Positions 8,518 through 18,367 of a DNA stretch of 64,000 nucleotides are shown in pieces (the first letter of the stretch is position 1; each line of letters opens with the position of its first letter). Source of the stretch: DASWJZ01 sp963792885 (GTDB lineage Bacteria; Pseudomonadota; Alphaproteobacteria; Rhizobiales; Afifellaceae); the NCBI GenBank assembly GCA_963792885.1, contig CAWBXX010000001.1:620001-684000 (forward strand), given 5' to 3'. The translations under genes and the position numbers were made by a program. The notes below the pieces were generated by a model. That model made no database searches, was not told the origin of the DNA, and worked only from the letters and a program-made list of their open reading frames with translations.

Positions 8518-9030
8518 ATGGCTGAAGACCTGATCCGTTACGACGTGCTGGTGCAGGAGGCGCTGCGCAGCGTCGTCAAGAAAGTGCTGGCGGAGGTGGC
8601 GCAAGCCGGGCTTCCGGGCGAGCACCATTTCTTCGTCACCTTCTCCACCCGCTATCCGGGCGTACGCATCTCGCAACGGCTCCTCGACGAGTATCCGAGC
8701 GAGATGACGGTCGTGCTCCAGCATCAGTTCTGGGACCTCACCGTCACCGATTCCGCCTTCGGCGTCGGGCTCTCCTTCAAGGGCGTGCCGGAGACGCTTT
8801 ACGTGCCCTTCCGCGCCGTCTCGAGCTTCGTCGATCCGCATGCCGGCTTCCAGGTGAAGTTCGATACGACCCCCGACCAAATCGTGCTTGAGGCGGCGGA
8901 GGGCGAGCCTTTGCTCGATACTGACCTCCCCCCCGTCGAGGTCGACGAGGCGCAAGAGGCGCAGACCGAGCCGGAACCCGGCACCGCAGACGTCGTCTCG
9001 CTCGACGCCTTCCGCAAGAAGAACGGCTGA
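8518..9030 (+). CDS. sspB: SspB-type ClpXP adaptor
   Basis: SspB binds the ssrA tag and delivers tagged proteins to ClpXP. The 170-residue product starts M-A-E-D-L-I-R-Y-D and has the globular fold region up to about residue 120, including V-L-Q-H-Q-F-W-D-L and V-P-F-R-A-V-S-S-F. An acidic, poorly ordered stretch follows, then a short basic end (A-F-R-K-K-N-G), where the ClpX-binding tail of SspB would be expected. ATG 8518 was chosen over an upstream in-frame codon because the N-terminus matches the family. It lies directly downstream of the tmRNA gene that makes its substrates' tags. Confidence 0.92.
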   Translation: MAEDLIRYDVLVQEALRSVVKKVLAEVAQAGLPGEHHFFVTFSTRYPGVRISQRLLDEYPSEMTVVLQHQFWDLTVTDSAFGVGLSFKGVPETLYVPFRAVSSFVDPHAGFQVKFDTTPDQIVLEAAEGEPLLDTDLPPVEVDEAQEAQTEPEPGTADVVSLDAFRKKNG

Positions 9031-9133
9031 CGCCGCCACAATTCCGGCGCGGTGACGATCATCTTGCTTCCACCTGGGCGGGATGACAGAAGCCTTTTTC
9101 AGCGGACGCCTGAGGGACGGCGTGGGGAGCGCA

Positions 9134-10525
9134 ATGAAAGAGACAAGGACGGAGACCGATTCGTTCGGTCCCCTCGAGGTTCCTGCCGACAAGTATTGGG
9201 GGGCGCAAACCGCCCGCTCGCTGATCAATTTCCGCATCGGCACAGAAACGATGCCGGTGCTCCTCATCCGCGCTTTCGGGATCATCAAGCGGGCGGCGGC
9301 GCTCACCAACAGGGACCTCGGAAAACTCGACCCGCGCCGCGCCGATGCGATCGCCGAGGCGGCGCAGGAGGTCATCGACGGCAAGCTCGACGACAACTTT
9401 CCCCTGGTCGTCTGGCAGACCGGCTCCGGCACGCAGACCAACATGAATGCCAACGAGGTGATCGCCAACCGCGCGATCGAGCTGCTTGGCGGCAAGCTCG
9501 GGTCGAAGGACCCGATCCACCCGAACGACGACGTCAACATGAGCCAGTCGTCGAACGACTCGTTCCCGACCGCCATGAACATCTCCGCAGCCGAAGCGAT
9601 CGTGCAGCACCTCTTGCCGGCGGTGCAGCACCTGCGCGACGCGCTCGACCGCAAGGCGGCGCAGTTCGCGCACATCATCAAGATCGGGCGGACGCACACG
9701 CAGGATGCGACGCCGCTTACGCTCGGCCAGGAGTTCTCCGGCTACGTCGCGCAGCTCGAATACGGCGTCCGGCGCATCAAGCAGGCGACCGAATACCTCT
9801 TCGAGCTTGCGCAGGGCGGCACTGCGGTCGGCACCGGGCTCAACTGCCCCCCCGGATTCCCGGAGCGCTTCGCCGAGCTCGTTGCGGAGATCACCGGCCT
9901 CCCCTTCCGCACGGCGCCCAACAAGTTCGAGGCGCTCGCCGCGCACGACGCCTATGTCTTCGCCCACGGCGCGCTCAATTCGCTCGCCGTCTCGCTCTTC
10001 AAGATCGCCAACGACATCCGCCTGCTCGGCTCCGGTCCGCGCTCAGGACTCGGCGAGCTCAGCCTGCCGGAGAACGAGCCGGGTTCGTCGATCATGCCAG
10101 GCAAAGTCAATCCGACCCAGTCGGAGGCCATGACGATGGTCTGCACGCAGGTGATGGGCAACCACACGACGCTCACCGTGGCCGGCAGCCAAGGGCACTT
10201 CGAGCTCAACGTCTACAAGCCGGTCATGGCCTACAGCATGCTGCAATCGATCAGGCTCCTTGCCGACGCCTGCAACTCATTTGCCGACAATTGCGTCGCC
10301 GGGATCGAGGCCAACGAAGCGCACATCGCGGCATTGATGGAGCGCTCGCTCATGCTCGTCACCGCGCTGACCCCGAAGATCGGCTACGACAACGCGACGA
10401 AGGTCGCCAAGACGGCGCATAAGAACGGCACGACGCTGAAAGAGGAGGCGGTGAAGCTCGGCCTCGTCACGCCGGAGGAATTCGACGCGATCGTGCGGCC
10501 GGAGAACATGATCGGAGCGCGCTAA
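9134..10525 (+). CDS. fumC: Fumarate hydratase, class II
   Basis: Catalyses reversible hydration of fumarate to malate in the TCA cycle; class II enzymes are iron-free and oxygen-tolerant. From the ATG at 9134, which follows a GGGGAG ribosome site, the protein has 463 residues. Family landmarks are the N-terminal G-x-x-x-V-P-A-D-K-Y-W-G-A-Q-T, S-G-T-Q-T-N-M-N-A-N-E, the I-H-P-N-D-D-V-N region, and the signature G-S-S-I-M-P-G-K-V-N-P, which includes the mobile catalytic loop. An in-frame codon 51 bp upstream adds only an unlike N-terminus. Confidence 0.96.
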   Translation: MKETRTETDSFGPLEVPADKYWGAQTARSLINFRIGTETMPVLLIRAFGIIKRAAALTNRDLGKLDPRRADAIAEAAQEVIDGKLDDNFPLVVWQTGSGTQTNMNANEVIANRAIELLGGKLGSKDPIHPNDDVNMSQSSNDSFPTAMNISAAEAIVQHLLPAVQHLRDALDRKAAQFAHIIKIGRTHTQDATPLTLGQEFSGYVAQLEYGVRRIKQATEYLFELAQGGTAVGTGLNCPPGFPERFAELVAEITGLPFRTAPNKFEALAAHDAYVFAHGALNSLAVSLFKIANDIRLLGSGPRSGLGELSLPENEPGSSIMPGKVNPTQSEAMTMVCTQVMGNHTTLTVAGSQGHFELNVYKPVMAYSMLQSIRLLADACNSFADNCVAGIEANEAHIAALMERSLMLVTALTPKIGYDNATKVAKTAHKNGTTLKEEAVKLGLVTPEEFDAIVRPENMIGAR

Positions 10526-10529
10526 AGCC

Positions 10530-10718
10530 ATGACGGAGATCGTCAATCTCCGCCTTGCCCGCAAGCGGAGGCGCCGTGCGGAGAAGGACGAGGCCGCGAC
10601 CGCGAACCGCCTCGCCCATGGCCGCTCGAAGGCAGAGAAAACGCGAGCCGATCGCGTCGGCGCGCTTGACGCGACACGGCTCGAAGGGCATCGGCGGGAG
10701 CCAGGGCGCAAAGAGTGA
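10530..10718 (+). CDS. DUF4169 small basic protein
   Basis: A 62-residue, strongly basic protein beginning M-T-E-I-V-N-L-R-L-A-R-K-R-R, which matches DUF4169, an alphaproteobacterial family of unknown function. It starts 4 bp after the fumC stop and precedes a ribbon-helix-helix gene; this trio order is common in the group. High arginine and lysine content and predicted helix suggest nucleic-acid or ribosome contact, but that is inference. Confidence 0.8.
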   Translation: MTEIVNLRLARKRRRRAEKDEAATANRLAHGRSKAEKTRADRVGALDATRLEGHRREPGRKE

Positions 10719-10756
10719 GTGGTGAAGAGTGACGAGTACGGGCGGGGATTTTGCCG

Positions 10757-10984
10757 ATGATCCGGAAGCGCTCCGTCAAGCTCAAGGGACACGCCACGAG
10801 CGTATCGCTTGAAGACGAGTACTGGTCGGAGCTCAGGCGCATGGCGCAGGCGCTCAAGCTGCCGGTAGCGGAGCTGATCGAGCGGATCGACGCCGGGAGG
10901 ACGAGCGATAATCTCTCGTCGGCCCTACGGCTCGCCGGTGCTCGCCGACCTGAAAGCCCGCGCCGGAACCTGAAGCCTATCTGA
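10757..10984 (+). CDS. Ribbon-helix-helix domain protein (C-terminal frame change)
   Basis: A small DNA-binding type protein of the RHH_4 kind. R-K-R-S-V-K-L-K-G-H-A-T-S-V-S-L-E forms the ribbon, followed by two helices (E-Y-W-S-E-L-R-R-M-A and V-A-E-L-I-E-R-I-D). Family members end with L-S-S-A-L-R-L-F-V-L-A-D-L-K. Here the sequence after L-S-S-A-L-R-L continues as V-L-A-D-L-K-A-R-A-G-T one frame over, ending at TGA 10971-10973. One extra base near 10936 explains it. As printed the frame runs to 10984 with an unrelated tail. ATG 10757 was chosen over TTG 10751. Confidence 0.8.
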   Translation: MIRKRSVKLKGHATSVSLEDEYWSELRRMAQALKLPVAELIERIDAGRTSDNLSSALRLAGARRPESPRRNLKPI

Positions 10985-13900
10985 TCTTCACGATCGTTCC
11001 GTTCGGCAGCGTGCGATATTCGGCTGCCGGCGGCGTGGGCTTGACAGGCCGCGGGGTGGCCGCTCTTCGCGGCGGCGCCGCCTCGGGCGCAGTTTCGTCA
11101 GGCGCGGGCGCCATTTGCTCGGCCAAGGGGTTCGCTTCGTCAGGCACGGGCAGCGTCTCAATCGAAGCCGACGTGTCGGGGAGGAGATCGATCGGAGGCG
11201 TGAGGAGAAGCGGGTCGGCGCCCGGCGCCGTCGTCATCGGAGCGGCATCAAGAAGCATGGCGTTCGGGTCGCTGGGTGTCGCCCCGGTCGTCGGCGGTTC
11301 GTCGGGAGTCGCGGCAGGTGGCGGCGCCGGATCTTCCAGCGGAAGGCCCTGTTCTTCCGCTGCCCGCTTGGCCTCTTCGGCCTTTCGCGCCTCCTCGGCC
11401 TGGCGCGCCGCCTCTTCCGCCTCGACGCGCTTGCGCACCGCCTCGAGCTCCTCAAGCTCCTTCAGCTGGCGCTGCAGGAAGCGGCTACGAAGGAGATTCA
11501 AGAGTGGCTCGAGGTCGACCTGCCGGTCGGGATCGGCGATGTCGCCGGAAAAATGGATCGGCACGTAGGGCTGTCCCTCATCCGAGCCCGACCCCCCGTT
11601 CCGCACCACCCACTGGCTCTCAAGCGTGAGGCGACTGAGGTCGAAGCGCGCGTCGGCGAGGATCGCCGTCTCGCCGGACTGCATAGACACGGTCGGAATG
11701 CTCATGCTCCCGTTCGCGATCGCGAACGATCCCGCCACGCGTCCGACAGTGAGGGCGCCTGAACCGAAGAGGGTCGCGAAGGTCTCGCGCGCCTGGAGGT
11801 CGTCGGGCTCGGTCGGCCCCTCGGCCGCCGACATCACCGCGTTCAGCGCGTCCGGGTTCATCACGTTGATGCGGCCGGCATCGATGGAGAAGGACCCGCT
11901 CCCGCTGAGCGTCGCCACGACGCCTGCCGTGCTTCGCCCACGCCCGACCATATCGAACGATGCGTCAAGCGTTCCCGACGCGATCGGCACGCCGGAGCGC
12001 TCCCAGACCAGCTCATCAAGGGCGCCGCCCTTGAGCCCACCGCGGACCGACAGGTCAACGGCGCCGTCGGCAAGCGTCGCGGAGAGCGTCCCCTTCAGGA
12101 CGCCGCCAGCAAAGACCGCGGAGGCAAGGTCGAGCTGCAGCTTGCCGTCGGCGAGTTGCGCGTCAAGCTTCGCGTCCTTGGCCGGCACCGGCCCGCCGAG
12201 GTCGAGCGTCGCGGCGTTGAGCGCGAGATCGAGCGACATCCCCTGCGGCAGAGCGACGGCGAACGGTGCGTCGCTCCACCCGCTCTCACCGACGCCGGGC
12301 TGCGCACCGATGCCGAAGCCGGCGAGCGTCGGAGCAGAGAGCGTCGTCAGGTCGAGATTTCCGGAAAGCTGCATCGCCGGTGCGAAGGTGGCGCTCAGCG
12401 CGCCGCTCATCGGCTCACCGTCGAAGGTGCCTTCGGCCAGGGTTATGCCGATGGTGCCGGCGGAATATTCGAAACTGCCGGAGGCCGATGCCGCATGCCC
12501 TTCGCCGATCCCCGGCACGGAGATCCCGGCGAGAAGAAGCGCGGGGTCGATGTCTTTGCTTTTCGCCGTGAAGGCGCCTTTGACAGCAGGCACGCCGTCG
12601 CGCTCGGCCGTCGTGCCGTCGTAGCTGACGTCGACGCCGGCGACGGACCCTTCCAGCGTCAGCTTGCCGTCCTTGGCCAGCGCGCCCTCGAAATCGGCGT
12701 CGAGCGCAAGCGGGCCCGAGCGCACGGGGAGCGCGGCAATGCCAAGCTGTCGAAGCACCGTGCCGCTGTCCGCCCCGTCGGCGTGGAGCTTGAGCGATCC
12801 GGCGAGCGTGGAGGGATCGCCGAGCGAGCCGCTCCCCTCCCCCACCAGCGTCACATGAGTCGCTGCGAAGCTTCCGGTCAGCGACAGGGAGATCTGCCCG
12901 CCAGCTTCGCCTGCCTTGGCCGAGATGTCGGCACTGACAGGAGAGAGAATTCGGCGCAACCTGATGCAGGCGCTGCACAATCCTGTTCTGCGGCATGAGG
13001 CTTGCGAGAAACGCAGCCGCGCCCTCGAAATTCTCCGCCTGGATCGAGGCGTAGACCTCGCCAGTGGGCTTATCGAGTGGATTCTTGATGTTGCCGCGCG
13101 CATCGATGCTGGCGCCGGCGAGGTCGGCAACTGTCAGGCGGCCGAGATTGAACTCGCCTCCCGCAAGCACGCCCTCGACCGCGACGGAGTGCGCGTCAAC
13201 TCCGCCCGCGCTCAGGACGTCGGCTTTCAGCGACAGCGTCATCTGCTCGATGCTGCCGGCCGCGAACGACTTGCCGGTGAAGAGCTCGCCCAGCGCGCGC
13301 GCTTCCTCCAGGTCCGCGCGGTCCGCACCGAGATCGACCGCCACTATGTCGTTCCCCGACTGCGAGAAACGCCTGATCTCGACCGAGCCGCGCATGGTGC
13401 CGACGCCGGTCGCGGCAACGAGGTTCGCGAGGCGCTGCTCACCCGGGCGAAGATCGACGTCGGCCTCGACCGAGAAGCGCCCGATCTTCGAGGCCGAGCC
13501 TACCTCGCCGCGCCACCAGCTCGCGAGGGCCGCGGGGCGGTTCGACGCGATGCGGGCGTGACCCTCAAACGTCGTCTCGGGGTCGATGCCGATCGTTCCG
13601 CTCATCCCGACCTCGGTCTCGCCGGGCAGCGTCGCGCTGAAATCGTCGAGATGCCAGGCGCGATCGCCAGTCGAAAGGTCGGCGCTGACGGATTGAATCA
13701 CCCCTCCGCCGACCACGGCCCCCTGCGCCCTCAAATGCAGCACTCCCGGGATTTTCGGCGTCGGAACATCGGGAATCTTCTCGGCGAGCGTTCGCACGGC
13801 GGCCTCGATAGCAACCGGCTGCTCCGCCCCACCGCCGAGCGTCCGGTCAATGTCGATCTGGCGGGCGGCGAGCGTCACATCGAAGCGCGGCGAAGGGCTG

Positions 13901-14748
13901 AAATCGATCTTTCCGGCCGTTTGCAGGATGAGCGGTCGCTCCGTCCCGCCGTAGGAAATCTGCATTTCGCTCACGGCGAGCGACACCGGATTAAGCGCGA
14001 AGGCGCCGCTTGCCCGGAAGTCCGCCCATGGTGAGCGCGGCGCGTCCTTCTTCTCAGGCTCTATGCCAGCCACGGTCGCCGTGCCCTCGTATTTCGGCGG
14101 CGCGTCCGCTGCGAACTGGAGCTGTCCTTCGGTTGTGAGCGAGACCGGGTATTTTGGCGAGCGCACCGAGAGCTTCGTGATGACCTCGCGATCGGTCAGG
14201 CGCCCGAAGGCGACCGATACCGCAACCGGCGCGCCGGCAAGCGTGAGGTTCGCGGTCACCCGACCTGGCCCCATCAAAGTGTCGGCCTCGACGACTGCAT
14301 CGATGTTCCGAGCCTGCACCTCGCGCCGGTCGGCTCCGTAGGCGACCGAAGCGCTACCGTCGACGATCTCCAGACGCTCCAACGACACGTGCTCCGGCGC
14401 CGGCCCGCGCGCCGCGGTCAGCGCGCCGCTGTGGGCCGCAAGGTCGCCGATGTCGACATGGAAGACCGGGCGCTCCATCGTCATCTGCACGACGCGCACC
14501 TGGCCGCTCAGGAGCGGCGTCAGCTCGATCTCGGCACGGAAACGCTCCATCCGCACGTCGGGCTTCTTGGGGTCGCCGACGACGATGTCCGTGAAGCTCA
14601 CCACGGGCGTCGGGAGAAGGCGCACGCCGACCTTGCCGGCGACTGTGACCGGGCGGCCGACATAGGCCGAGGCCTCGCGCTCGAACGTATCCCGATATGA
14701 AGTCCAATCGACGAAATGCGGCCCGATCAGAGCCGTGAACAAGATCAC
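10977..14748 (-). CDS. AsmA-family envelope protein (frame broken once)
   Basis: AsmA-like proteins are long, mostly beta-strand proteins anchored in the inner membrane and linked to lipid transport and outer-membrane assembly. The N-terminal part has a membrane anchor, then F-V-D-W-T-S-Y-R and an AsmA-type region (G-R-P-V-T-V-A-G-K-V, V-V-S-F-T-D-I-V-V-G-D). The C-terminal part, one frame over, starts at L-S-P-V-S-A-D-I-S-A-K-A and ends in a coiled, glutamate-rich and then proline-rich tail. The frame change is at about 12950, where removing one A or T from the GAATTC gives V-A-P-I-L-S-P-V-S. Restored length is about 1,256 residues. The anchor seems to extend upstream of the GTG at 14748 (F-F-I-A-A-G-S-L-I-I-V), so the true start may be near 14787. 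Confidence 0.82.
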
Positions 14749-14808
14749 GATGATGAGACTGCCGGCAGCAATGAAGAACTTGCTCAGCTCGGATCTCCCT
14801 TCGTGGGG

Positions 14809-16218
14809 CTACGCGGTCAGCCGCAAGATTTTCCCCGGATTCATGATGTTCAGCGGATCGATGGCCTGCTTGATCGCGCGCATCACGTTAAGCGCAGAGC
14901 CAAGCTCTGTCTCAAGAAACGCGACTTTCCCCTGCCCGATACCGTGCTCACCGGTGCACGTGCCGTCCATGGCGATGGCGCGCTCGGCAAGCCGCCGGAT
15001 CAGCTCCTCCGCGGCATGCATTTCTTTCGCATCGTTCGGATCGACGAGCACCTGAACGTGGAAATTCCCGTCGCCGACATGGCCGACGATCGGCGCAAGC
15101 AGCTTGAGCTCGGCGAGATCGGCTTGCGTCTCCCGCACGCAATCGGCGAGCCGCGAGATCGGCACGCAGGCGTCGGTGGCAAAGATGGTGGAACCGGGCC
15201 TCAGCCCCTTCACCGCGAAGTAAGCGTCGTGGCGTGCCTGCCAGAGCTTTTGCCGATCCTCCTCGCGGGTCTCCCACTTGAACTCGTCGCCGCCATGTTC
15301 AGCCGCGATGGCGCCGAACTCCTCCGCCTGCTCCTTCACGCCGGAGGGCGAGCCGTGGAATTCCAGGAAGAGCGCAGGCGTCTCCGGCAGGCCGAGATGC
15401 GAGTAGGCGTTGCTCGCCTTCACCTGCAGCGCGTCGAGCAGCTCGATCCGCGCCATCGGGATGCCGTACTGGATCGTGGCGATCACGGTCTGGCAGGCGG
15501 AGTCCACGTCAGGAAAGCTGCAGACGGCGGCGGAGATCGCCTGCGGGATTCCCTGCAGGCGGAGCGTCAGCTCGGTGATGATGCCGAGCGTGCCCTCCGA
15601 GCCGATCAGAAGCCGCGTCAGGTCGTAGCCGGCGGCGGTCTTCTTGGCGCGGTTCGCGGTCTTCAACAGCGAGCCGTCGGGCATCACCGCGGTCAGGTTC
15701 AGCACATTGTCCTTCATCGTGCCGTAGCGCACGGCGTTGGTGCCGGAGGCGCGCGTCGCAGCCATCCCACCGAGGCTCGCATCGGCGCCGGGATCGATCG
15801 GGAAGAAGAGACCGGAATCGCGAAGATGCGTATTCAGCTGCTTCCGCGTCACTCCCGGCTCGACGACGCAGTCGAGATCCTCGGCGTGGACGGCAAGCAC
15901 GCGGTTCATGCGCGACATGTCGACGGAGATGCCGCCCAGCGGCGCGTTCAGATGCCCTTCGAGCGACGAGCCCGTGCCGAAGGGGATGACAGGCGTGCGG
16001 TGGTCGGCGCAGACGCGCACAATCTCCTGCACGTCCTCAACGCTCTCGGCGAAGACGACAGCGTCGGGGGGCTGGTTGGTAAGCCAAGTCGTCGTATGGC
16101 CGTGCTGCTCGCGCACGGACGCCGCTTCGGAGAGCCGCTCTCCAAACCTTTGTTTCAGGACTCCGATTGCAACGGCTGTCCTGTTCTCATCACGCTTCGC
16201 CACGGCAGCCACACTCAT
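14809..16218 (-). CDS. FAD-linked oxidase, D-lactate dehydrogenase / glycolate oxidase GlcD type
   Basis: A 469-residue flavoprotein of the FAD-binding 4 / FAD-oxidase C family that oxidises 2-hydroxy acids such as D-lactate, D-2-hydroxyglutarate or glycolate. The FAD-binding region includes V-I-P-F-G-T-G-S-S-L-E-G-H and P-G-A-D-A-S-L-G-G-M, followed by L-L-I-G-S-E-G-T-L-G-I-I-T. The C-terminal domain has V-G-H-V-G-D-G-N-F-H and the end signature G-E-H-G-I-G-Q-G-K and N-P-G-K-I. No glcE or glcF partner genes are adjacent, so a stand-alone D-lactate dehydrogenase (cytochrome) is more likely than a glycolate oxidase subunit. The substrate cannot be fixed from the sequence. Confidence 0.87.
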   Translation of the reverse strand: MSVAAVAKRDENRTAVAIGVLKQRFGERLSEAASVREQHGHTTTWLTNQPPDAVVFAESVEDVQEIVRVCADHRTPVIPFGTGSSLEGHLNAPLGGISVDMSRMNRVLAVHAEDLDCVVEPGVTRKQLNTHLRDSGLFFPIDPGADASLGGMAATRASGTNAVRYGTMKDNVLNLTAVMPDGSLLKTANRAKKTAAGYDLTRLLIGSEGTLGIITELTLRLQGIPQAISAAVCSFPDVDSACQTVIATIQYGIPMARIELLDALQVKASNAYSHLGLPETPALFLEFHGSPSGVKEQAEEFGAIAAEHGGDEFKWETREEDRQKLWQARHDAYFAVKGLRPGSTIFATDACVPISRLADCVRETQADLAELKLLAPIVGHVGDGNFHVQVLVDPNDAKEMHAAEELIRRLAERAIAMDGTCTGEHGIGQGKVAFLETELGSALNVMRAIKQAIDPLNIMNPGKILRLTA

Positions 16219-16398
16219 ACGCCTGATCCGCTCCTTCGAAGCACGAAAAAAATGGCAAGAACGCGCTCACACCGTCTAAGTCGATCGCGCCAACTCACAA
16301 TTGCGGATTTTGCCGCGCGCCGACCGCCCAAGGCACCGAAGCTTAGCCGAGTTCGCGCCGGTCGTGTTGTCTCGTTTTGCCGGCTACGAGGCGGTCGA

Positions 16399-18207
16399 TC
16401 AGGCATAGTGGTTGCGGATGACCGCCGCAGCGATCTCGGCCGAATCGATCACGCCGACGACATCCGCCGGCCGCGGAACTGCACCTCCAGGCTTCACAAC
16501 AATCGCGAAGGTACGCTCGCGCCGACTCATGCGGGTCACAATGGTGTTCAGAATGCTCGTCTCCGGCGAAATTACGAAATCCGTGGAGACTATGTCGCGA
16601 AGCGTCTGTTTGCCCTTCGCCGGCTTGTAGGGCACCGAGCCAAAGCGCACGAAGCCGAAGATGCGGCCGTCGTCGCTCACCACAATGTGTGCGCCGGGGT
16701 TCGCAGCCACCACGTCGAGCGCGGCCTGTATCTCGGTGTCGGCGGGAAGGACCACAAACTTCTGACTCATCAGGTCTTGTGCCTGCTGCACAAGGTACAT
16801 GTTCGTGTGGCGGATCGTCGGGATGGGACGACCGCGATTCCTGAGCTTGATCGTGTAAATGTTCTCGGTGACGAGCCAGCGGCGGATACCGACGGAGAGC
16901 CCGACCGCAAGCACCAGCGGCACGATGACGTTGTAGTCGCGCGTCATCTCGAAGATCATCACGATCGCGGTCATCGATGCGCCGGTGGCACCGCCGACGA
17001 TCGCACCCATGCCGACGACGGCAAACTCCGGCACCGAGAAGCCGGCCGACGGGTCGATCATGGCGCCGAATGCACCGACCGCTCCGCCGAGCGCCGCGCC
17101 GATGAAGAGCGACGGGGAGAAGACGCCGCCCGACGCCCCGGCGCCTAGGCTGATCGCCGTCGCGACGAGCTTGCCGATCAGCAAGGCGATGAACAGCGCG
17201 AGCGGATATTGGCCGTTGCTCACGATCTCCTGGATCGTGGCGTAGCCGACGCCAGAAGTATGAGGCTCGCCGGTGGTCAGAACAAAGCCGTAGCTCAACA
17301 GCCCGATCAGCAGCATGCCGATAATGTTCTGCGTGTAGGCGTTGCCGGGCAGCTTCGGAAACCAGTCCTCGCAAAAGGCGAGCAGCCGCACAAAGGCGAA
17401 GCAGACGGCGCCAGCGAGGACGCCGAGGATGGCAAAGGCGGCCAGCTGCAGCGCGTTGATCGCCGACTGCGGCTGCGCGAAGGAGAGGGGCACGAAGAAA
17501 GCGGGATCGAGCCCGAAGGCGATGCGGCCAAGATAGGTCGCGGTCGCCGTCGCCACGACGACAGGCAGGAACGTGCGCGGGCTGACCTCCGGCAGAAGCA
17601 GCTCGACCGCGAACATCACGCCGCCGAGCGGCGTGTTGAAGGTCGCCGAGATGCCAGCTCCGGCGCCGGCCGCAAGCAGCGTGATCTTCTGCCAGCGCGC
17701 CAGGTTCAGAGCGCGCGCCATGGTCGAGCCGAACGAAGCGCCGATCTGGATGATCGGGCCTTCGCGGCCGACCGAAGCGCCGCTTCCGATCGAGATCGCG
17801 GAGGCGATCGACTTCACCACGGCCACGATGCCGCGGACGTTACCGTTGTTGTGATAGACGGCGTACATCACCTCCGGCACGCCGTGCCCTTTGGCCTCCG
17901 GCGCGAAGGTCTTCACCAGGAACACGACGATCAGGCCGCCGATCACCGGCGCGAGGATGATGAACGGGCCGAACGGGCTCGCCGGCTCGAAATGGTTGGC
18001 GTCGTAGTGGAAAGAGAAGACACCGTTGAAGAAGAGGTTGTGCACCACCGAGATCATGTAGCGGAAGAGCACCGCGCCGGCGGCCGCGACCGCTCCGATC
18101 AGGAAGGCGACGACGCAGAGGACGGGGAGCGTTAAGACCCGGTCCTGAGGCTCATTGTCGGTAAGGGTGGCGCTGGCAGTCTTCGCGTCGGCGGGCAGAT
18201 CCGTCAC
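16399..18207 (-). CDS. ClC-family chloride channel/antiporter with CBS pair
   Basis: A 602-residue membrane protein. The ClC core (about residues 25-430) carries three anion-path motifs: K-G-H-G-V-P near 107, G-R-E-G-P at 147-151 with the gating glutamate E149, and G-G-V-F-S-P near 350. Keeping the gating glutamate fits either a proton-coupled antiporter or a gated channel. Two CBS domains (about residues 460-600) follow, a fusion common in alphaproteobacteria that suggests control by adenine nucleotides. The start M-T-D-L-P-A-D at 18207 is followed by a polar cytoplasmic N-terminus. It stands alone on the minus strand. Confidence 0.9.
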   Translation of the reverse strand: MTDLPADAKTASATLTDNEPQDRVLTLPVLCVVAFLIGAVAAAGAVLFRYMISVVHNLFFNGVFSFHYDANHFEPASPFGPFIILAPVIGGLIVVFLVKTFAPEAKGHGVPEVMYAVYHNNGNVRGIVAVVKSIASAISIGSGASVGREGPIIQIGASFGSTMARALNLARWQKITLLAAGAGAGISATFNTPLGGVMFAVELLLPEVSPRTFLPVVVATATATYLGRIAFGLDPAFFVPLSFAQPQSAINALQLAAFAILGVLAGAVCFAFVRLLAFCEDWFPKLPGNAYTQNIIGMLLIGLLSYGFVLTTGEPHTSGVGYATIQEIVSNGQYPLALFIALLIGKLVATAISLGAGASGGVFSPSLFIGAALGGAVGAFGAMIDPSAGFSVPEFAVVGMGAIVGGATGASMTAIVMIFEMTRDYNVIVPLVLAVGLSVGIRRWLVTENIYTIKLRNRGRPIPTIRHTNMYLVQQAQDLMSQKFVVLPADTEIQAALDVVAANPGAHIVVSDDGRIFGFVRFGSVPYKPAKGKQTLRDIVSTDFVISPETSILNTIVTRMSRRERTFAIVVKPGGAVPRPADVVGVIDSAEIAAAVIRNHYA

Positions 18208-18367
18208 TTCTCATCCCTGTCGCTGCCCCCGACGCAAACCGGGCGGCGTCGGACGAATTGCTCGCAACGGGAGGGAAAGCGCCGGGTGCCGGGAGGCATG
18301 CACCTCCTGCACCGTGCGCGCTGCACGGTCAAGGCGAGGAGCGCGGGGTTCTGAAGGTAAATCGGAT

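Noticed and set aside
14716..17148. An 810-codon plus-strand open frame across the flavoprotein and ClC genes
   Set aside because: It spans two well-supported minus-strand genes and has shadow-like composition with no domain.
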